A stretch of DNA of 64,000 nt from Micromonospora sp. NBC_00421. GTDB lineage: Bacteria > Actinomycetota > Actinomycetes > Mycobacteriales > Micromonosporaceae. The DNA lies in contig NZ_CP107929.1 of NCBI RefSeq assembly GCF_036017915.1, positions 4,158,001 to 4,222,000 on the forward strand, read 5' to 3'. This document shows, in pieces, positions 25,788 to 34,779 of this stretch; positions within the stretch are counted from its first letter, which is position 1, and each line of letters begins with the position of its first letter. The notes below the pieces were generated by a model that saw only the letters and a list, made by a program, of their open reading frames with translations, was not told the DNA's origin and searched no databases. Both the position numbers and the translations under genes were made by a program.

Positions 25788-26962
25788 ACAGCACCGATGA
25801 CCTGCACGCCCGGGTGGCGCTCACCTGGCTGGCCGAGCCGGGCACCCGGCTGGTGCACCGGCTGGTGGGCCGGCTCGGTCCAGTCGCCACGCTGGACCTG
25901 CTGCTCGACGGCGGCGCACCCGACGAGACGTTGCGGGCGGCGGTGGCGGCCCGGCTGCACGCGGGGGATCCCCGGGCGGTGGCCGCCGAGGCGGTGGCGC
26001 TCACCGACCGGCTCGGCGCTCGGATCATCGCGCCGCCGGACGACGAGTGGCCCGCCCCGCTGGGCGACCTGGAACGGCTGGTGCTGCCCGGGGCGAGCCG
26101 GAAGGTCGACCGGGAGACCGCCCCACCACTGTGCATCTGGGTACGCGGCGGGTGGCCGCTGGCCGAGGTGCTGGACCGCTCGGTCGCGGTGGTCGGCGCA
26201 CGGGCCGCCACCGGGTACGGCGTACACGTCGCCACCGAGCTCGGGTACGGCCTGGCCGACCGGGAGTGGACGGTGGTCTCCGGCGGCGCGTTCGGCATCG
26301 ACGCCGCCGCCCACCGGGGCGCGTTGAACGCCGGTGGGGTGACGGTGGCGGTGCTGGCCGGTGGGGTGGACCGCCCCTACCCGATGGGCAACTCCGCGCT
26401 GTTCGACCGGATCGCCGAGACCGGGTTGCTGATCAGCGAGTGGTTGCCGGGAGCGGAGCCGTTGCGTCCCCGCTTCCTGATCCGTAACCGGGTGATCGCC
26501 GCCGGCACCCGGGGCAGCGTGCTGGTGGAGGCGGCGGCACGCAGCGGCGCGGCCCAGACCATGCACCGCGCGATCGCCCTGCGACGACCGGCGATGGTGG
26601 TGCCCGGCCCGGTCACCTCGGCGCTGTCCGTCGGCGCGCACGAACTGCTGCGGGACTACGCGCACACCCGACTCGTCACCGGGCTCGCGCACGTGCTGGA
26701 GGAGGTGGGTCGGATCGGGGCGGACCTGGCACCACCGGCCAGGGGCGCGGAACGCCCGACGGACGTCCTCGACGACGAGGCGGCCATGCTGCGCGAGTCG
26801 ATGCCCCGACGCGGCACGATCGGCGCGGACGCGCTCGCCGCCCGGGCCGGCGTGCCGGTCCGGACGGCGTTGCGCAAGCTCGCCCTGCTGGAGGAGCTGG
26901 GCCTGGTGACCCGCCGCGACGACGGTTACGCCCTCACCCGACCGCAATCGTCCAGGGGTTGA
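25784..26962 (+). CDS. dprA: DNA processing protein DprA
   Basis: 392 residues. DprA loads RecA onto single-stranded DNA in transformation. Rossmann-like core with VVGARAATGYG, SGGAFGIDAAAHRGAL, LAGGVDRPYP and RNRVIAAGTRGSVLVEAA, and a C-terminal winged-helix domain (about 325-385). A GTG start overlaps the yifB stop (GTGA). Residues 1-110 form the SAM-like N-terminal region. Confidence 0.97.
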   Translation: MNSTDDLHARVALTWLAEPGTRLVHRLVGRLGPVATLDLLLDGGAPDETLRAAVAARLHAGDPRAVAAEAVALTDRLGARIIAPPDDEWPAPLGDLERLVLPGASRKVDRETAPPLCIWVRGGWPLAEVLDRSVAVVGARAATGYGVHVATELGYGLADREWTVVSGGAFGIDAAAHRGALNAGGVTVAVLAGGVDRPYPMGNSALFDRIAETGLLISEWLPGAEPLRPRFLIRNRVIAAGTRGSVLVEAAARSGAAQTMHRAIALRRPAMVVPGPVTSALSVGAHELLRDYAHTRLVTGLAHVLEEVGRIGADLAPPARGAERPTDVLDDEAAMLRESMPRRGTIGADALAARAGVPVRTALRKLALLEELGLVTRRDDGYALTRPQSSRG

Positions 26963-27126
26963 GGATGCCTCGGTGAGCAGTTCGACCCCACCGGTCGTTC
27001 AACAGCTTGACGAGCAGCGGATTCACCGCTATTCATCGGCCGCGGGTGAGGCCTCTCGTCCACAACGGAAGGGCTAGGTCGGTGCAGGCCGTCGGTCGCG
27101 CTGGCCCCGTGGTCGACACGGGTGCG

Positions 27127-28470
27127 ATGATCGCTACCGTGTCGATTCCCCGTCGTTCCGTGCTCGGTCTCGGGTTCGCCGCCGCCCTCGGGTTGGCCGG
27201 CTGCGCCAAGAACCCGCCCACCGGGCCGGCCGGCTCCTGGGCCACCGCCGTGCCGGGTGACGGTACGCAGGGCGGCCAGGGTGCTGCGGCGGCCAACCGT
27301 GCGGGAGCCGCAGCCCGGGGCACCGCCCCGGTCCCGGCCAGCAAGCCGCGTACCCTCACCGTGGCGCTCCAGCGTTACCTCCAGCCCACCACCGAGAACC
27401 CGAAGCATCCGACGTACGCCGGGGCGGTGGTGCTGGCGGTGACCGACGGTGAGCCGACCGACCACCTGGCGGTCGGTGAGGCGCTGCGCTACGACGCCGG
27501 GCCGGTGCTGCTGCCCGCGGCGAAACGGGTCGCCATGCGCCCCGACTCGATCTTCGACCTGGCCTCGCTCACCAAGGTCTACACCGCGATCCTCACCCTG
27601 CAACAGGTCGACGCCGGCCGGATCGACCTGGACGCGCCGGTGGTGCGCTACCTGCCCGAGTTCACCGGCACCGGCAAGTCCACCGTCACCGTGGCGATGC
27701 TGCTGGCCCACACCAGCGGCCTGCCGGTCGGTGCGAAGGTCACCGGTTACGCGACGATGGCCGAGCGGTGGCGCGCGGTGCTGACCACGCCGCTGGTCAG
27801 CGGTGCCATTCCGGGCACCGTGTTCCGTTATTCCAGCGTCGGCCTGATGGTGGCCGGGAAGATCGTCGAGAAGGTCACCGGGCTCAGCCTCGACCGGGCC
27901 CTGAAGACCCACCTGACCACCCCGTTGGGGCTGCGCCACACCGGGTTCAACCCCAACACCTGGCTCGGCACGGCCGACCGGGCCAACCGGCTGGTCGCCA
28001 CCGACGCCCGCTCCTCCCGGGGGCTGCTGCGGGGCGTGGTGCACGACGACGTCGCCAACCACCTCGGCGGCATCGCCGGCCACGCCGGCATCTTCGCCCC
28101 CGCCGAGGAGGTCGCGGTCATCGGGCAGCTGCTGCTCGACGGCGGCAGCTACGGCGGGAAGCGGATCCTCGCCGAGGGCACCGTCGCCCGGATGCTGCGC
28201 AACGCCAACACCGGGCTGCCCGCCGTCGACCCGGACCGGCCGAACCGCACCTCCGACCACGGCCTCGGCGTGGTGCTCAACCAGCCCTGGTTCATGGGCA
28301 AGCTCGCCCGCACCACCACCTTCGGGCACACCGGGTTCACCGGCACCTCGTTCCTGGTCCAGCCCGACCGACGCCGGGTGCTGGTGCTGCTCACCAACCG
28401 CGCCCACCCGAACTGGAGCTGGGCCGACCCGGACCCGGCCCGGGTCGCCGTGGCCGACACGTTCGCCTGA
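27127..28470 (+). CDS. Lipoprotein serine hydrolase (class C beta-lactamase fold)
   Basis: 447 residues, exported. The lipobox LAGC at about residues 21-24 follows a hydrophobic stretch, so it is probably a lipoprotein, with a Gly/Ala-rich linker after it. The catalytic core holds SLTK (SxxK, in DLASLTKVYTA), YSS (YxN equivalent) and HTG (in FGHTGFTGTSFL). It belongs to the beta-lactamase/EstB/PBP4* family; esterase or carboxypeptidase activity is likely. The ATG at 27127 is chosen for the signal peptide. Confidence 0.92.
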   Translation: MIATVSIPRRSVLGLGFAAALGLAGCAKNPPTGPAGSWATAVPGDGTQGGQGAAAANRAGAAARGTAPVPASKPRTLTVALQRYLQPTTENPKHPTYAGAVVLAVTDGEPTDHLAVGEALRYDAGPVLLPAAKRVAMRPDSIFDLASLTKVYTAILTLQQVDAGRIDLDAPVVRYLPEFTGTGKSTVTVAMLLAHTSGLPVGAKVTGYATMAERWRAVLTTPLVSGAIPGTVFRYSSVGLMVAGKIVEKVTGLSLDRALKTHLTTPLGLRHTGFNPNTWLGTADRANRLVATDARSSRGLLRGVVHDDVANHLGGIAGHAGIFAPAEEVAVIGQLLLDGGSYGGKRILAEGTVARMLRNANTGLPAVDPDRPNRTSDHGLGVVLNQPWFMGKLARTTTFGHTGFTGTSFLVQPDRRRVLVLLTNRAHPNWSWADPDPARVAVADTFA

Positions 28471-28594
28471 GCCGTCGCCCTGCCCGCCGGCGTCCGTAAG
28501 CTGTGCGGGTGGCCCCGGACGACCGCTCGCTCCCCCGTCGGTCACCGCCGACGTGCGGGCGTCGCCACCTGTCGACCACTGCGGAGGCGGCTCG

Positions 28595-29593
28595 ATGAGT
28601 CGACGCGGTGCGGGCACCCGGGTCACCCACCAGGCGCTTCCCCCGGCGATGCGGGACGCGGTGGACGAGTTCGCCGCCCACCTCGCCCAGGTGCGCAACC
28701 GGTCCGCGCACACCGTCCGGGCGTACGTGGCCGACCTGGTCTCGCTGCTCGACCATGCCGTCCGGATGGGCTGTGCCGAGCCCGCCGACCTGGAGCTGGG
28801 CGTGCTGCGTAGCTGGCTGGCGAAGCAGCGGACGACAGGCGCGGCGCACAGCTCGTCGGCCCGGCGGGCCGCCGCGGCGCGTACCTTCAGCGGTTGGGCG
28901 CACCGGTCCGGCCTGCTGGCCACGGATGTAGCCGCCCCGCTGGCCACCCCGAAGGCCCGTCGGGAGCTGCCGGTCGTGCTCCGCGCCGACCAGGCCGCCA
29001 CCCTCGTCGAGGCCCCGGGCGACGGCGGGTCTTCCGGACCGGGCGGTGCCGGTGGCCCCGGGTCGCCGGGGACGGCCACGGCGGCCGATCCGGTCCTGTT
29101 GCGCGACCGGGCGTTGCTCGAACTGCTCTACGCGACCGGCGCGCGGATCAGCGAGGTGTGCGGGTTGGACGCCACTGACGTCGACCACGAACGCCTGGTG
29201 GTCCGGGTCCTCGGCAAGGGCAACCGGGAGCGGACGGTCCCGTACGGGCTGCCGGCCCAGCGGGCGATCGACAGGTGGTTGGCGGTCGGCCGGCCCGAAC
29301 TGGCCGGCCCGACCTCCGACCGGGCGCTGTTCCTCGGCACCCGGGGCGGGCGGCTCCATCCCACGACGGCCCGCCGGATCGTCGCCGGTTACGCCCGGGC
29401 CACCGGGCTGCCGCCGACCAGCCCGCACGGGCTGCGCCACTCGGCGGCCACCCACCTGCTGGACGGCGGCGCGGACCTGCGGGCGGTGCAGGAGCTGCTG
29501 GGGCACTCCTCCCTGGCGAGCACCCAGATCTACACCCACGTGTCGGTGGAGCGGTTGCGCGCCGCCTACCGCCAGGCCCACCCCCGGGCCTGA
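28595..29593 (+). CDS. xerC: Site-specific tyrosine recombinase XerC-like
   Basis: 332 residues. The catalytic residues are visible: Arg in ATGARISEVCGL, Lys in VLGKGNRERTVP, HGLRHSAATHLL (HxxR), the GHSSLASTQIYTHV segment with His and nucleophilic Tyr. An unusual Gly/Pro-rich linker of about 25 residues (GGSSGPGGAGGPGSPG) separates the core-binding domain from the catalytic domain, making it longer than most XerC (about 300). The position downstream of dprA is standard in actinobacteria. GGAGG lies 6 nt before the ATG. Confidence 0.95.
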   Translation: MSRRGAGTRVTHQALPPAMRDAVDEFAAHLAQVRNRSAHTVRAYVADLVSLLDHAVRMGCAEPADLELGVLRSWLAKQRTTGAAHSSSARRAAAARTFSGWAHRSGLLATDVAAPLATPKARRELPVVLRADQAATLVEAPGDGGSSGPGGAGGPGSPGTATAADPVLLRDRALLELLYATGARISEVCGLDATDVDHERLVVRVLGKGNRERTVPYGLPAQRAIDRWLAVGRPELAGPTSDRALFLGTRGGRLHPTTARRIVAGYARATGLPPTSPHGLRHSAATHLLDGGADLRAVQELLGHSSLASTQIYTHVSVERLRAAYRQAHPRA

Positions 29594-29694
29594 CCACGTC
29601 GGGCCTGACCCACCCCGGGCCTGACCCACGCCGGGCCAGGCGCACGCCGGGCCAGGCGCACGCCGGGCCAGGCGCACGCCGGGCCAGGCGCGTC
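29594..29694. repeat. 16-bp tandem array at the 3' end of xerC
   Basis: Four copies of CCGGGCCAGGCGCACG (starting 29631, 29647, 29663 and 29679) preceded by three degenerate 15-16 bp units containing GGGCCTGACC that begin in the last codons of xerC. Its copies are near-perfect, suggesting recent slippage expansion. No gene overlaps the array after the xerC stop. Confidence 0.92.
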
Positions 29695-29764
29695 ACGCAG
29701 ACGGGTCGCAGTGACCGGCGACGATCGGTCCGCCGGTCACCGGGGTGCCGGCTACGATCATCGG

Positions 29765-30946
29765 ATGAGCGTCCCGCCGCCGCCCGAGCCGATTCCCGGG
29801 GCCCGACTGCTCTTCACCCTCGACCCCTCGGTCAGTTATCTCAACCACGGCGCGTTCGGCGCGGTGCCGATCGGGGTGCAGCGGACCCAGCAGCGGCTGC
29901 GCGACGAGATGGAAGCCAACCCACAGCGCTTCTTCGGCCAGGCGCTTGTCGACCGGCTGGCCCACACCCGGCGGCACCTGGCCACCTTCCTCGGCGCCGA
30001 TCCGGAGGGCACCGCCCTGGTCGGCAACACCACCACGGGGGTGGCCGTGGTGCTCCAGTCGCTCGGCCTGCGCCCCGACGACGAGGTGCTCGGCACCGAC
30101 CACGGGTACGGCGCGGTGAACTACTCAGTCGCCCGGGAGTGCCGGCGTACCGGTGCCACCACCCGGAGCCTGCATCTGCCCCGGTCGGCCACCGACGGGC
30201 AACTCGTGGAGATCGTCCGGGCCGGGCTGCGGCCGGGGCGGACCCGGTTGCTGGTGGTCGACCAGCTCACCTCGGCCACGGCCCGGGTGCTGCCGGTCGC
30301 CGCGCTGGTGGCCGTGGCCCGGGAACACGGCATTCCCGTGCTGGTGGACGCCGCGCACGTGCCGGGGATGCTGCCGGTCCAGGTGGACGCGATCGGGGCA
30401 GACTTCTGGGTGGGCAACCTGCACAAGTGGGGGTACGCCCCGCGCGGCACCGCGGTCCTGGTGGTCGCCCCGTCGTGGCGGGAGCGGATCGAGCCGTTGG
30501 TGGTCTCCTGGCAGCAGCCGAGCGGCTTCCCGGGAAACGTCGAATGGCAGGCCACCCTCGACTACACCGGCTGGCTGAGCGCCCCGGCCGGCCTCTACAC
30601 GCTGCGTAGCCTCGGGGTGGACCGGGTCCGCGCGCACAACGCCGCACTGGCCGCGTACGGGCAGCGGGTGGTCGGGGACGCGCTCGGGGTGCCGCCGGCC
30701 GACCTGCCCGACCCGGGCGGGCCGGGGGTGGCGATGCGGGTCGTGCCGTTACCACCGGGCATCGCCGGCACCCTGGAGGAGGCGGGGGCGTTACGGACCC
30801 GGATCGCCGAGCGGCTCGCCACCGAGGTGTCGGTGATGGCCTGGCACGGTCAGGGCTGGCTCCGGCTCTGCGGCCAGGTCTACAACGCCCCCGACGAGTA
30901 CGAGCGGTTGGCGGCCCGGCTGCCGGCGTTGCTGGCCAAGGGCTGA
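29765..30946 (+). CDS. PLP-dependent class V aminotransferase (isopenicillin N epimerase-like)
   Basis: 393 residues. Typical fold type I signatures are NTTTGVAVV (cofactor phosphate-binding region), VLVDAAHVPGM with the Asp that pairs with the PLP ring, and the Schiff-base lysine in GNLHKWGYAPRG. The class includes CefD-like epimerases, cysteine desulfurases and kynureninases; the NLHKW type points to the CefD branch. ATG at 29765. The last 156 bp overlap the M23 gene on the opposite strand. Confidence 0.92.
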   Translation: MSVPPPPEPIPGARLLFTLDPSVSYLNHGAFGAVPIGVQRTQQRLRDEMEANPQRFFGQALVDRLAHTRRHLATFLGADPEGTALVGNTTTGVAVVLQSLGLRPDDEVLGTDHGYGAVNYSVARECRRTGATTRSLHLPRSATDGQLVEIVRAGLRPGRTRLLVVDQLTSATARVLPVAALVAVAREHGIPVLVDAAHVPGMLPVQVDAIGADFWVGNLHKWGYAPRGTAVLVVAPSWRERIEPLVVSWQQPSGFPGNVEWQATLDYTGWLSAPAGLYTLRSLGVDRVRAHNAALAAYGQRVVGDALGVPPADLPDPGGPGVAMRVVPLPPGIAGTLEEAGALRTRIAERLATEVSVMAWHGQGWLRLCGQVYNAPDEYERLAARLPALLAKG

Positions 30947-31756
30947 CTGGCCGGGAGGCTGGCCGGTCGGGGGTCGACTGGTCGGGGCTGCTCGGATGCC
31001 GGGGCGCTGACCACAGCGGCAGGGTGCCCACCCCTCCCGCCGGGCAACCCCGTCCGGCCCCTCGCCCCACCGCCGACCGGTGTCGGAGTCGTCGCCCCGG
31101 GTCAGTCGACGCCCGGAGGCGGCGTCGCCGTCCCGGGGCCGCCGACCGTCGACGTCGCCGGCCCGGCCCGAACCGTCGTCCTGGGAGAAGCCCACGTCGA
31201 CGCGTGCGGCCACCGGCAGCAGGCGGACCGGGCCGAGCCCCAACAGGGCCAGCGGGTCGAGGTATTCCGGGCCCCGCCGCGCCCCCCAGTGCAGGCAGCT
31301 CCCGGTCGGGGCGGCGGCCCTCGCCGTGGGGCAACCCGGATGCCCGGCCAGCAACACGCCCAGCGGCGCGCCGGCCGCCACGACGTCACCGGGGTGGACC
31401 TCGGGGTGGACCGGCTCGTAGGTGGTCCGCAGACCCCCGGGGTGGCCGACGGTGACCACCGGCCGGCCGGCCACCATGTCCGCGAAGAGCACCGTGCCTG
31501 CCCCGGCAGCCCGGACGGTGGCGCCGGGCGCGGCGGCGAGGTCCACGCCCCGGTGGCCGGGAAGCCACGGCAGCGGGGGCGGGTCGAACCGGCGTACCGG
31601 CCGGGGTGGGCCGTCGAGGGGCCACCGGAACACCGGTGCCGGCTCGACCCGGGTCGGGACGGAGGGTGGCGGGGTGGCCCGCCCGGGGAGCCAGTGGGCG
31701 CCGATGACGAGCACGGCGACCCCGAGGGCCACCGTCTGCCGCAGTCCTGTGAGCAT
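30791..31756 (-). CDS. M23 family metallopeptidase with long C-terminal tail
   Basis: 321 residues. Residues about 1-20 are a hydrophobic signal/anchor (LRQTVALGVAVLVIGAHW). The LytM/M23 core (about 60-175) contains HRGVDLAAAPGATVRA (HxxxD) and the distal SCLHWGARRG (HxH-type zinc ligand region). It probably cleaves peptidoglycan cross-links. The C-terminal about 130 residues are disordered and Arg/Gly/Pro-rich, with no domain, and overlap the aminotransferase gene by 156 bp. An alternative start lies at 31792. Confidence 0.85.
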   Translation of the reverse strand: MLTGLRQTVALGVAVLVIGAHWLPGRATPPPSVPTRVEPAPVFRWPLDGPPRPVRRFDPPPLPWLPGHRGVDLAAAPGATVRAAGAGTVLFADMVAGRPVVTVGHPGGLRTTYEPVHPEVHPGDVVAAGAPLGVLLAGHPGCPTARAAAPTGSCLHWGARRGPEYLDPLALLGLGPVRLLPVAARVDVGFSQDDGSGRAGDVDGRRPRDGDAASGRRLTRGDDSDTGRRWGEGPDGVARREGWAPCRCGQRPGIRAAPTSRPPTGQPPGQSALGQQRRQPGRQPLVLVGGVVDLAAEPEPALTVPGHHRHLGGEPLGDPGP

Positions 31757-31807
31757 CACCGCAGCATGTCCGGATCGGCCGACCGGTGCCACGGACCGGT
31801 TGTCCGC

Positions 31808-31835
31808 TGTGGACGAAGGGACCGGCTGTGGACAA
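31808..31835. promoter_or_regulatory. Pair of DnaA-box-like 9-mers
   Basis: TGTGGACGA (31808-31816) and TGTGGACAA (31827-31835) are 19 bp apart. The second is an exact complement of the actinobacterial DnaA box TTGTCCACA. They lie in the divergent promoter region of the M23 and molybdopterin-oxidoreductase genes. A functional role is not shown. Confidence 0.45.
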
Positions 31836-31936
31836 GGCCCGCCCGGCCCGTCGATCTGCTATGACACACCGGGCGGCGGGGGTCCGCCGGTCTAGGCTGG
31901 CGGCATCACAGGCGGGTGCCGACCGGGAGGCCACCG

Positions 31937-33043
31937 ATGACCACCATGGACGAGGTGAGCCGGCCGTCGCGGGTCGCCGGGGCGACCGAGGCGATCAGCC
32001 CGGAGGAGCTCCAGCTCGCCGCCCGCAACCACGGCATCCCGCTCGAAGCGCTGCGCTACGACGTCACCCCGGCCGGGCTGCACTACCTGCTCATCCACTA
32101 CGACATCCCCGATCTCGACCCGGTGACCCACCCGCTGACCGTGGACGGCGCGGTACGTCGGCCGCTCCGGCTCGGGCCGGCCGAGTTGCGCGAGCGCCCC
32201 CGGGTGACCCGCCGGGTCACCCTGGAGTGCGCCGGCAACGGCCGAGCGCTGCTGCACCCCCGCCCGGTCAGCCAGCCGTGGCTGGTGGAGGCCGTGGGCA
32301 ACGCCGAGTGGACCGGCACCCCGTTGGCGCCGTTGCTGCGTGAGGCCGGGCTCGCCCCCGAGGCGGTGGACGTGGTGTTCACCGGCGCCGACCACGGCGT
32401 GGAGCGCGGGGTCGAACAGGACTACCAGCGGGCCCTGCCGGTCGCCGACGCGCTCCGCGAGGAGGTGCTACTGGCGTACGAGATGAACGGCGCTCCCCTG
32501 CTGCCCCAGCACGGCGCACCGCTGCGGCTGATCGTCCCCGGCTGGTACGGCATGGCGCACGTCAAGTGGTTGCGCTCGATCACGGTGCTGACCGGGGAGT
32601 TCGACGGTTACCAGAACGCGGTGGCCTACCGGCTGCGACGCGATGCCGACGACCCGGGGGTGCCGGTGACCCGGATCGAACCCCGGGCGCTGGTCCGGCC
32701 ACCGGGTTTCCCGGACTTCATGTCCCGCAGCAGGGTGCTGCGTCCCGCGCCGTGCACCGTGGACGGACGGGCCTGGTCGGGTCACGGCCCGGTGGTGGCG
32801 GTGGAGGTGACCACCGACGGCGGGGTGAGCTGGACGCCGGCCACCCTGGACCCACCGAGCGGCGGCGAATGGTCCTGGCGACGCTGGCGGTACGAGTGGA
32901 CGCCGCAGCCCGGCCGCTACTCGCTCGGGGCGCGGGCGACCGACGCGTCGGGGCGTACCCAGCCGGTGGAGCAGGAGTGGAACCGGGGTGGTTTCGCCAA
33001 CAACCTCGTCCAGCGGTTGGACGTGCTCGTCGTCGCGGAGTGA
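31937..33043 (+). CDS. Sulfite-oxidase-family molybdopterin oxidoreductase
   Basis: 368 residues, no signal peptide seen. The central domain carries the molybdenum-ligand cysteine in TLECAGNGR, with the conserved APLRLIVPGWYGMAHVKWL segment. The C-terminal about 120 residues form the Mo-co dimerisation (Ig-like) domain (VAVEVTTDGGVSW). Members oxidise sulfite or related substrates. The ATG at 31937 has GGGAGG upstream. It is divergent from the M23 peptidase; the substrate cannot be told. Confidence 0.93.
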   Translation: MTTMDEVSRPSRVAGATEAISPEELQLAARNHGIPLEALRYDVTPAGLHYLLIHYDIPDLDPVTHPLTVDGAVRRPLRLGPAELRERPRVTRRVTLECAGNGRALLHPRPVSQPWLVEAVGNAEWTGTPLAPLLREAGLAPEAVDVVFTGADHGVERGVEQDYQRALPVADALREEVLLAYEMNGAPLLPQHGAPLRLIVPGWYGMAHVKWLRSITVLTGEFDGYQNAVAYRLRRDADDPGVPVTRIEPRALVRPPGFPDFMSRSRVLRPAPCTVDGRAWSGHGPVVAVEVTTDGGVSWTPATLDPPSGGEWSWRRWRYEWTPQPGRYSLGARATDASGRTQPVEQEWNRGGFANNLVQRLDVLVVAE

Positions 33044-33103
33044 GGCCGGCGGGGCGAGCCCCGGCCCGGCGTCGGCGGGTGGGATGCCGACGCGGGGCGG
33101 GGA

Positions 33104-33427
33104 TCAGCTACCGAAGCCCGAGTCGGCGGGCAGCGAGATGTCGGGCTTCTCCAACTCCTCGACGTTGACGTCCTTGAACGTCATCACCCGGACGTTCTTG
33201 ACGAAGCGGGCGGGGCGGTACATGTCCCAGACCCAGGCGTCGTGCATCTCGACCTCGAAGTAGACCTCGCCGTCGGAGTTGCGCACGTGCAGGTCCACCT
33301 GGTTGGCAAGGTAGAAGCGGCGTTCCGTCTCCACCACGTAGGAGAACTGACGGACAATGTCGCGGTACTCCCGGTAGAGCTGCAGCTCCATCTCGGTCTC
33401 GTACTTCTCGAGATCTTCCGCGCTCAT
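33104..33427 (-). CDS. DUF2469 family protein
   Basis: 107 residues, acidic and highly conserved in actinobacteria. Recognisable core: EYRDIVRQFSYVVETERRFYLANQ, the DGEVYFEVEMHDAWVWDM region and the PARFVKNVRV segment. The function is unknown; it is invariably next to rnhB. Its ATG overlaps the rnhB stop (ATGA), so the two are translationally coupled. Confidence 0.95.
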   Translation of the reverse strand: MSAEDLEKYETEMELQLYREYRDIVRQFSYVVETERRFYLANQVDLHVRNSDGEVYFEVEMHDAWVWDMYRPARFVKNVRVMTFKDVNVEELEKPDISLPADSGFGS

Positions 33428-34236
33428 CGCACTCCGCCTTCCATGACCACATCTTCCCCCACCGGTGCCGGAGGCCGAGGCTGCTCGCCCAACGCCACGC
33501 CGACGGTACCCCCTGACGAGCCCGAGCGCTCCATCGGCTCGGGAGCAGCTGCGTCGAACGGCCGGCGGGCCCGGGGCGGGGCGCCCTCCCGGCCGGAGAC
33601 GGCAGCCACATTGACGTACGAGAACCGGTGCTCCACGCAGGGCCCGCGCTCGCGCAGCGCCTCGGTGTGCTCGGCCGTGGCGTACCCCTTGTGCTCGGCG
33701 AAGCCGTAGCCCGGATGGCGTCCGTCCAGCTCCACCATGAGCCGGTCCCGGGTGACCTTGGCCAGTACGCTGGCCGCCGCCACGCAGGCCGCCACCCGGT
33801 CGCCCTTCCAGACCGCCAGCCCCGGCACGTCCAACCCGTCCACCCCGAAGCCGTCGGTGAGGACGTAGTCCGGCCGGGTGGTCAGCAAGGCCAGGGCCCG
33901 GCGCATCGCGGCCAGGTTGCACACGTGCAGCCCCCGGGCGTCGACCTCCTCGGCCGGGATGACCACCACCGAGTACGCCAGGGCGCGGGTGACCACCTCG
34001 GCGTACACCCGCTCCCGGCTCGCCGGGGTGAGCAGCTTGGAATCGGCAAGTCCCTCTACCTCACCGCGCCGCCCCTCGGGGAGCACCGCCGCGGCGGCCA
34101 CCAGCGGGCCGGCGCAGGCCCCCCGGCCGGCCTCGTCCGCCCCGGCGACGTGCCGGAAGCCGCGGCGTTGCAGGGCCCGCTCCAGCGCGTAGAGCCCACC
34201 GTCGCGGCGGACCACCGTGCGCGGCGGGGTCAGCAC
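33424..34236 (-). CDS. rnhB: Ribonuclease HII
   Basis: 270 residues. Removes single ribonucleotides and RNA primers from DNA. The GADEAGRGACAGPLVAAA motif contains the catalytic Asp and Glu; YVLTDGFGVD and the ASVLAKVTRDRLM segment supply the remaining core. A basic, Pro-rich C-terminal tail of about 50 residues follows. The GTG start at 34236 overlaps the nudix stop by 7 nt. It is followed by DUF2469. Confidence 0.97.
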   Translation of the reverse strand: MLTPPRTVVRRDGGLYALERALQRRGFRHVAGADEAGRGACAGPLVAAAAVLPEGRRGEVEGLADSKLLTPASRERVYAEVVTRALAYSVVVIPAEEVDARGLHVCNLAAMRRALALLTTRPDYVLTDGFGVDGLDVPGLAVWKGDRVAACVAAASVLAKVTRDRLMVELDGRHPGYGFAEHKGYATAEHTEALRERGPCVEHRFSYVNVAAVSGREGAPPRARRPFDAAAPEPMERSGSSGGTVGVALGEQPRPPAPVGEDVVMEGGVR

Positions 34237-34721
34237 GACGCCCCCGGAACCGGGACCGTGGCGGCGTCGCCGTCCAGCACCCGCGCCAGCAGGGCCGACA
34301 GGTCGGCCGGGTAGCACCGCTCGGCGGTGTCGGCCAGCTCGGCCGCCGACCACCAGCGGTGCCCGGTGACGCTGGCCCGCTCGATCTCGTCGAAACCGGC
34401 CGTGTCCACCTCCCAGGCGGGCACCCGGACCACGAAGAACTCCTGTTCCTGGCGGTACCACACGCCGTCGAAGGGAAACTCGATCGTCTCGTACCGGACC
34501 GTCGCGCCCAGCTCGGCCGGGGTCAGCCGCAGCCCGGTCTCCTCGGCCAACTCGCGGGCCGCACCGGCCGCCGCGGACTCCCCCGGGGCGAGCCCACCGC
34601 CGGGGGTGAACCAGTACCGGTGACCCGGACGGGCCGGATCGGTGCCGGCGAAGAGGAGCACCCGGCCGGACGCGTCGACGAGCAGCACGCGTGCCGCGCG
34701 CCGGGGGTGGAAGACGGTCAC
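34230..34721 (-). CDS. NUDIX hydrolase
   Basis: 163 residues. The Nudix box GGGLAPGESAAAGAARELAEETGL matches GX5EX7REUXEEXGU. It hydrolyses a nucleoside diphosphate linked to another moiety; the substrate is unknown. The N-terminus MTVFHPRRAARVLLVD is typical of the family. It lies between lepB and rnhB and is probably in the same operon. Confidence 0.94.
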   Translation of the reverse strand: MTVFHPRRAARVLLVDASGRVLLFAGTDPARPGHRYWFTPGGGLAPGESAAAGAARELAEETGLRLTPAELGATVRYETIEFPFDGVWYRQEQEFFVVRVPAWEVDTAGFDEIERASVTGHRWWSAAELADTAERCYPADLSALLARVLDGDAATVPVPGASC

Positions 34722-34779
34722 CGTATTAGCCTGCCAGACGACACCTGCTGTCGGCCACGCCCCGGCGGGCCGAACCGGT

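Noticed and set aside
28471..28594. A dif-like site next to xerC
   Set aside because: No 28-bp dif consensus with two inverted arms was visible in the gaps on either side of xerC.
32468..32785. Antisense frame inside the molybdopterin oxidoreductase
   Set aside because: Shadow of the clear sulfite-oxidase-like gene on the plus strand.
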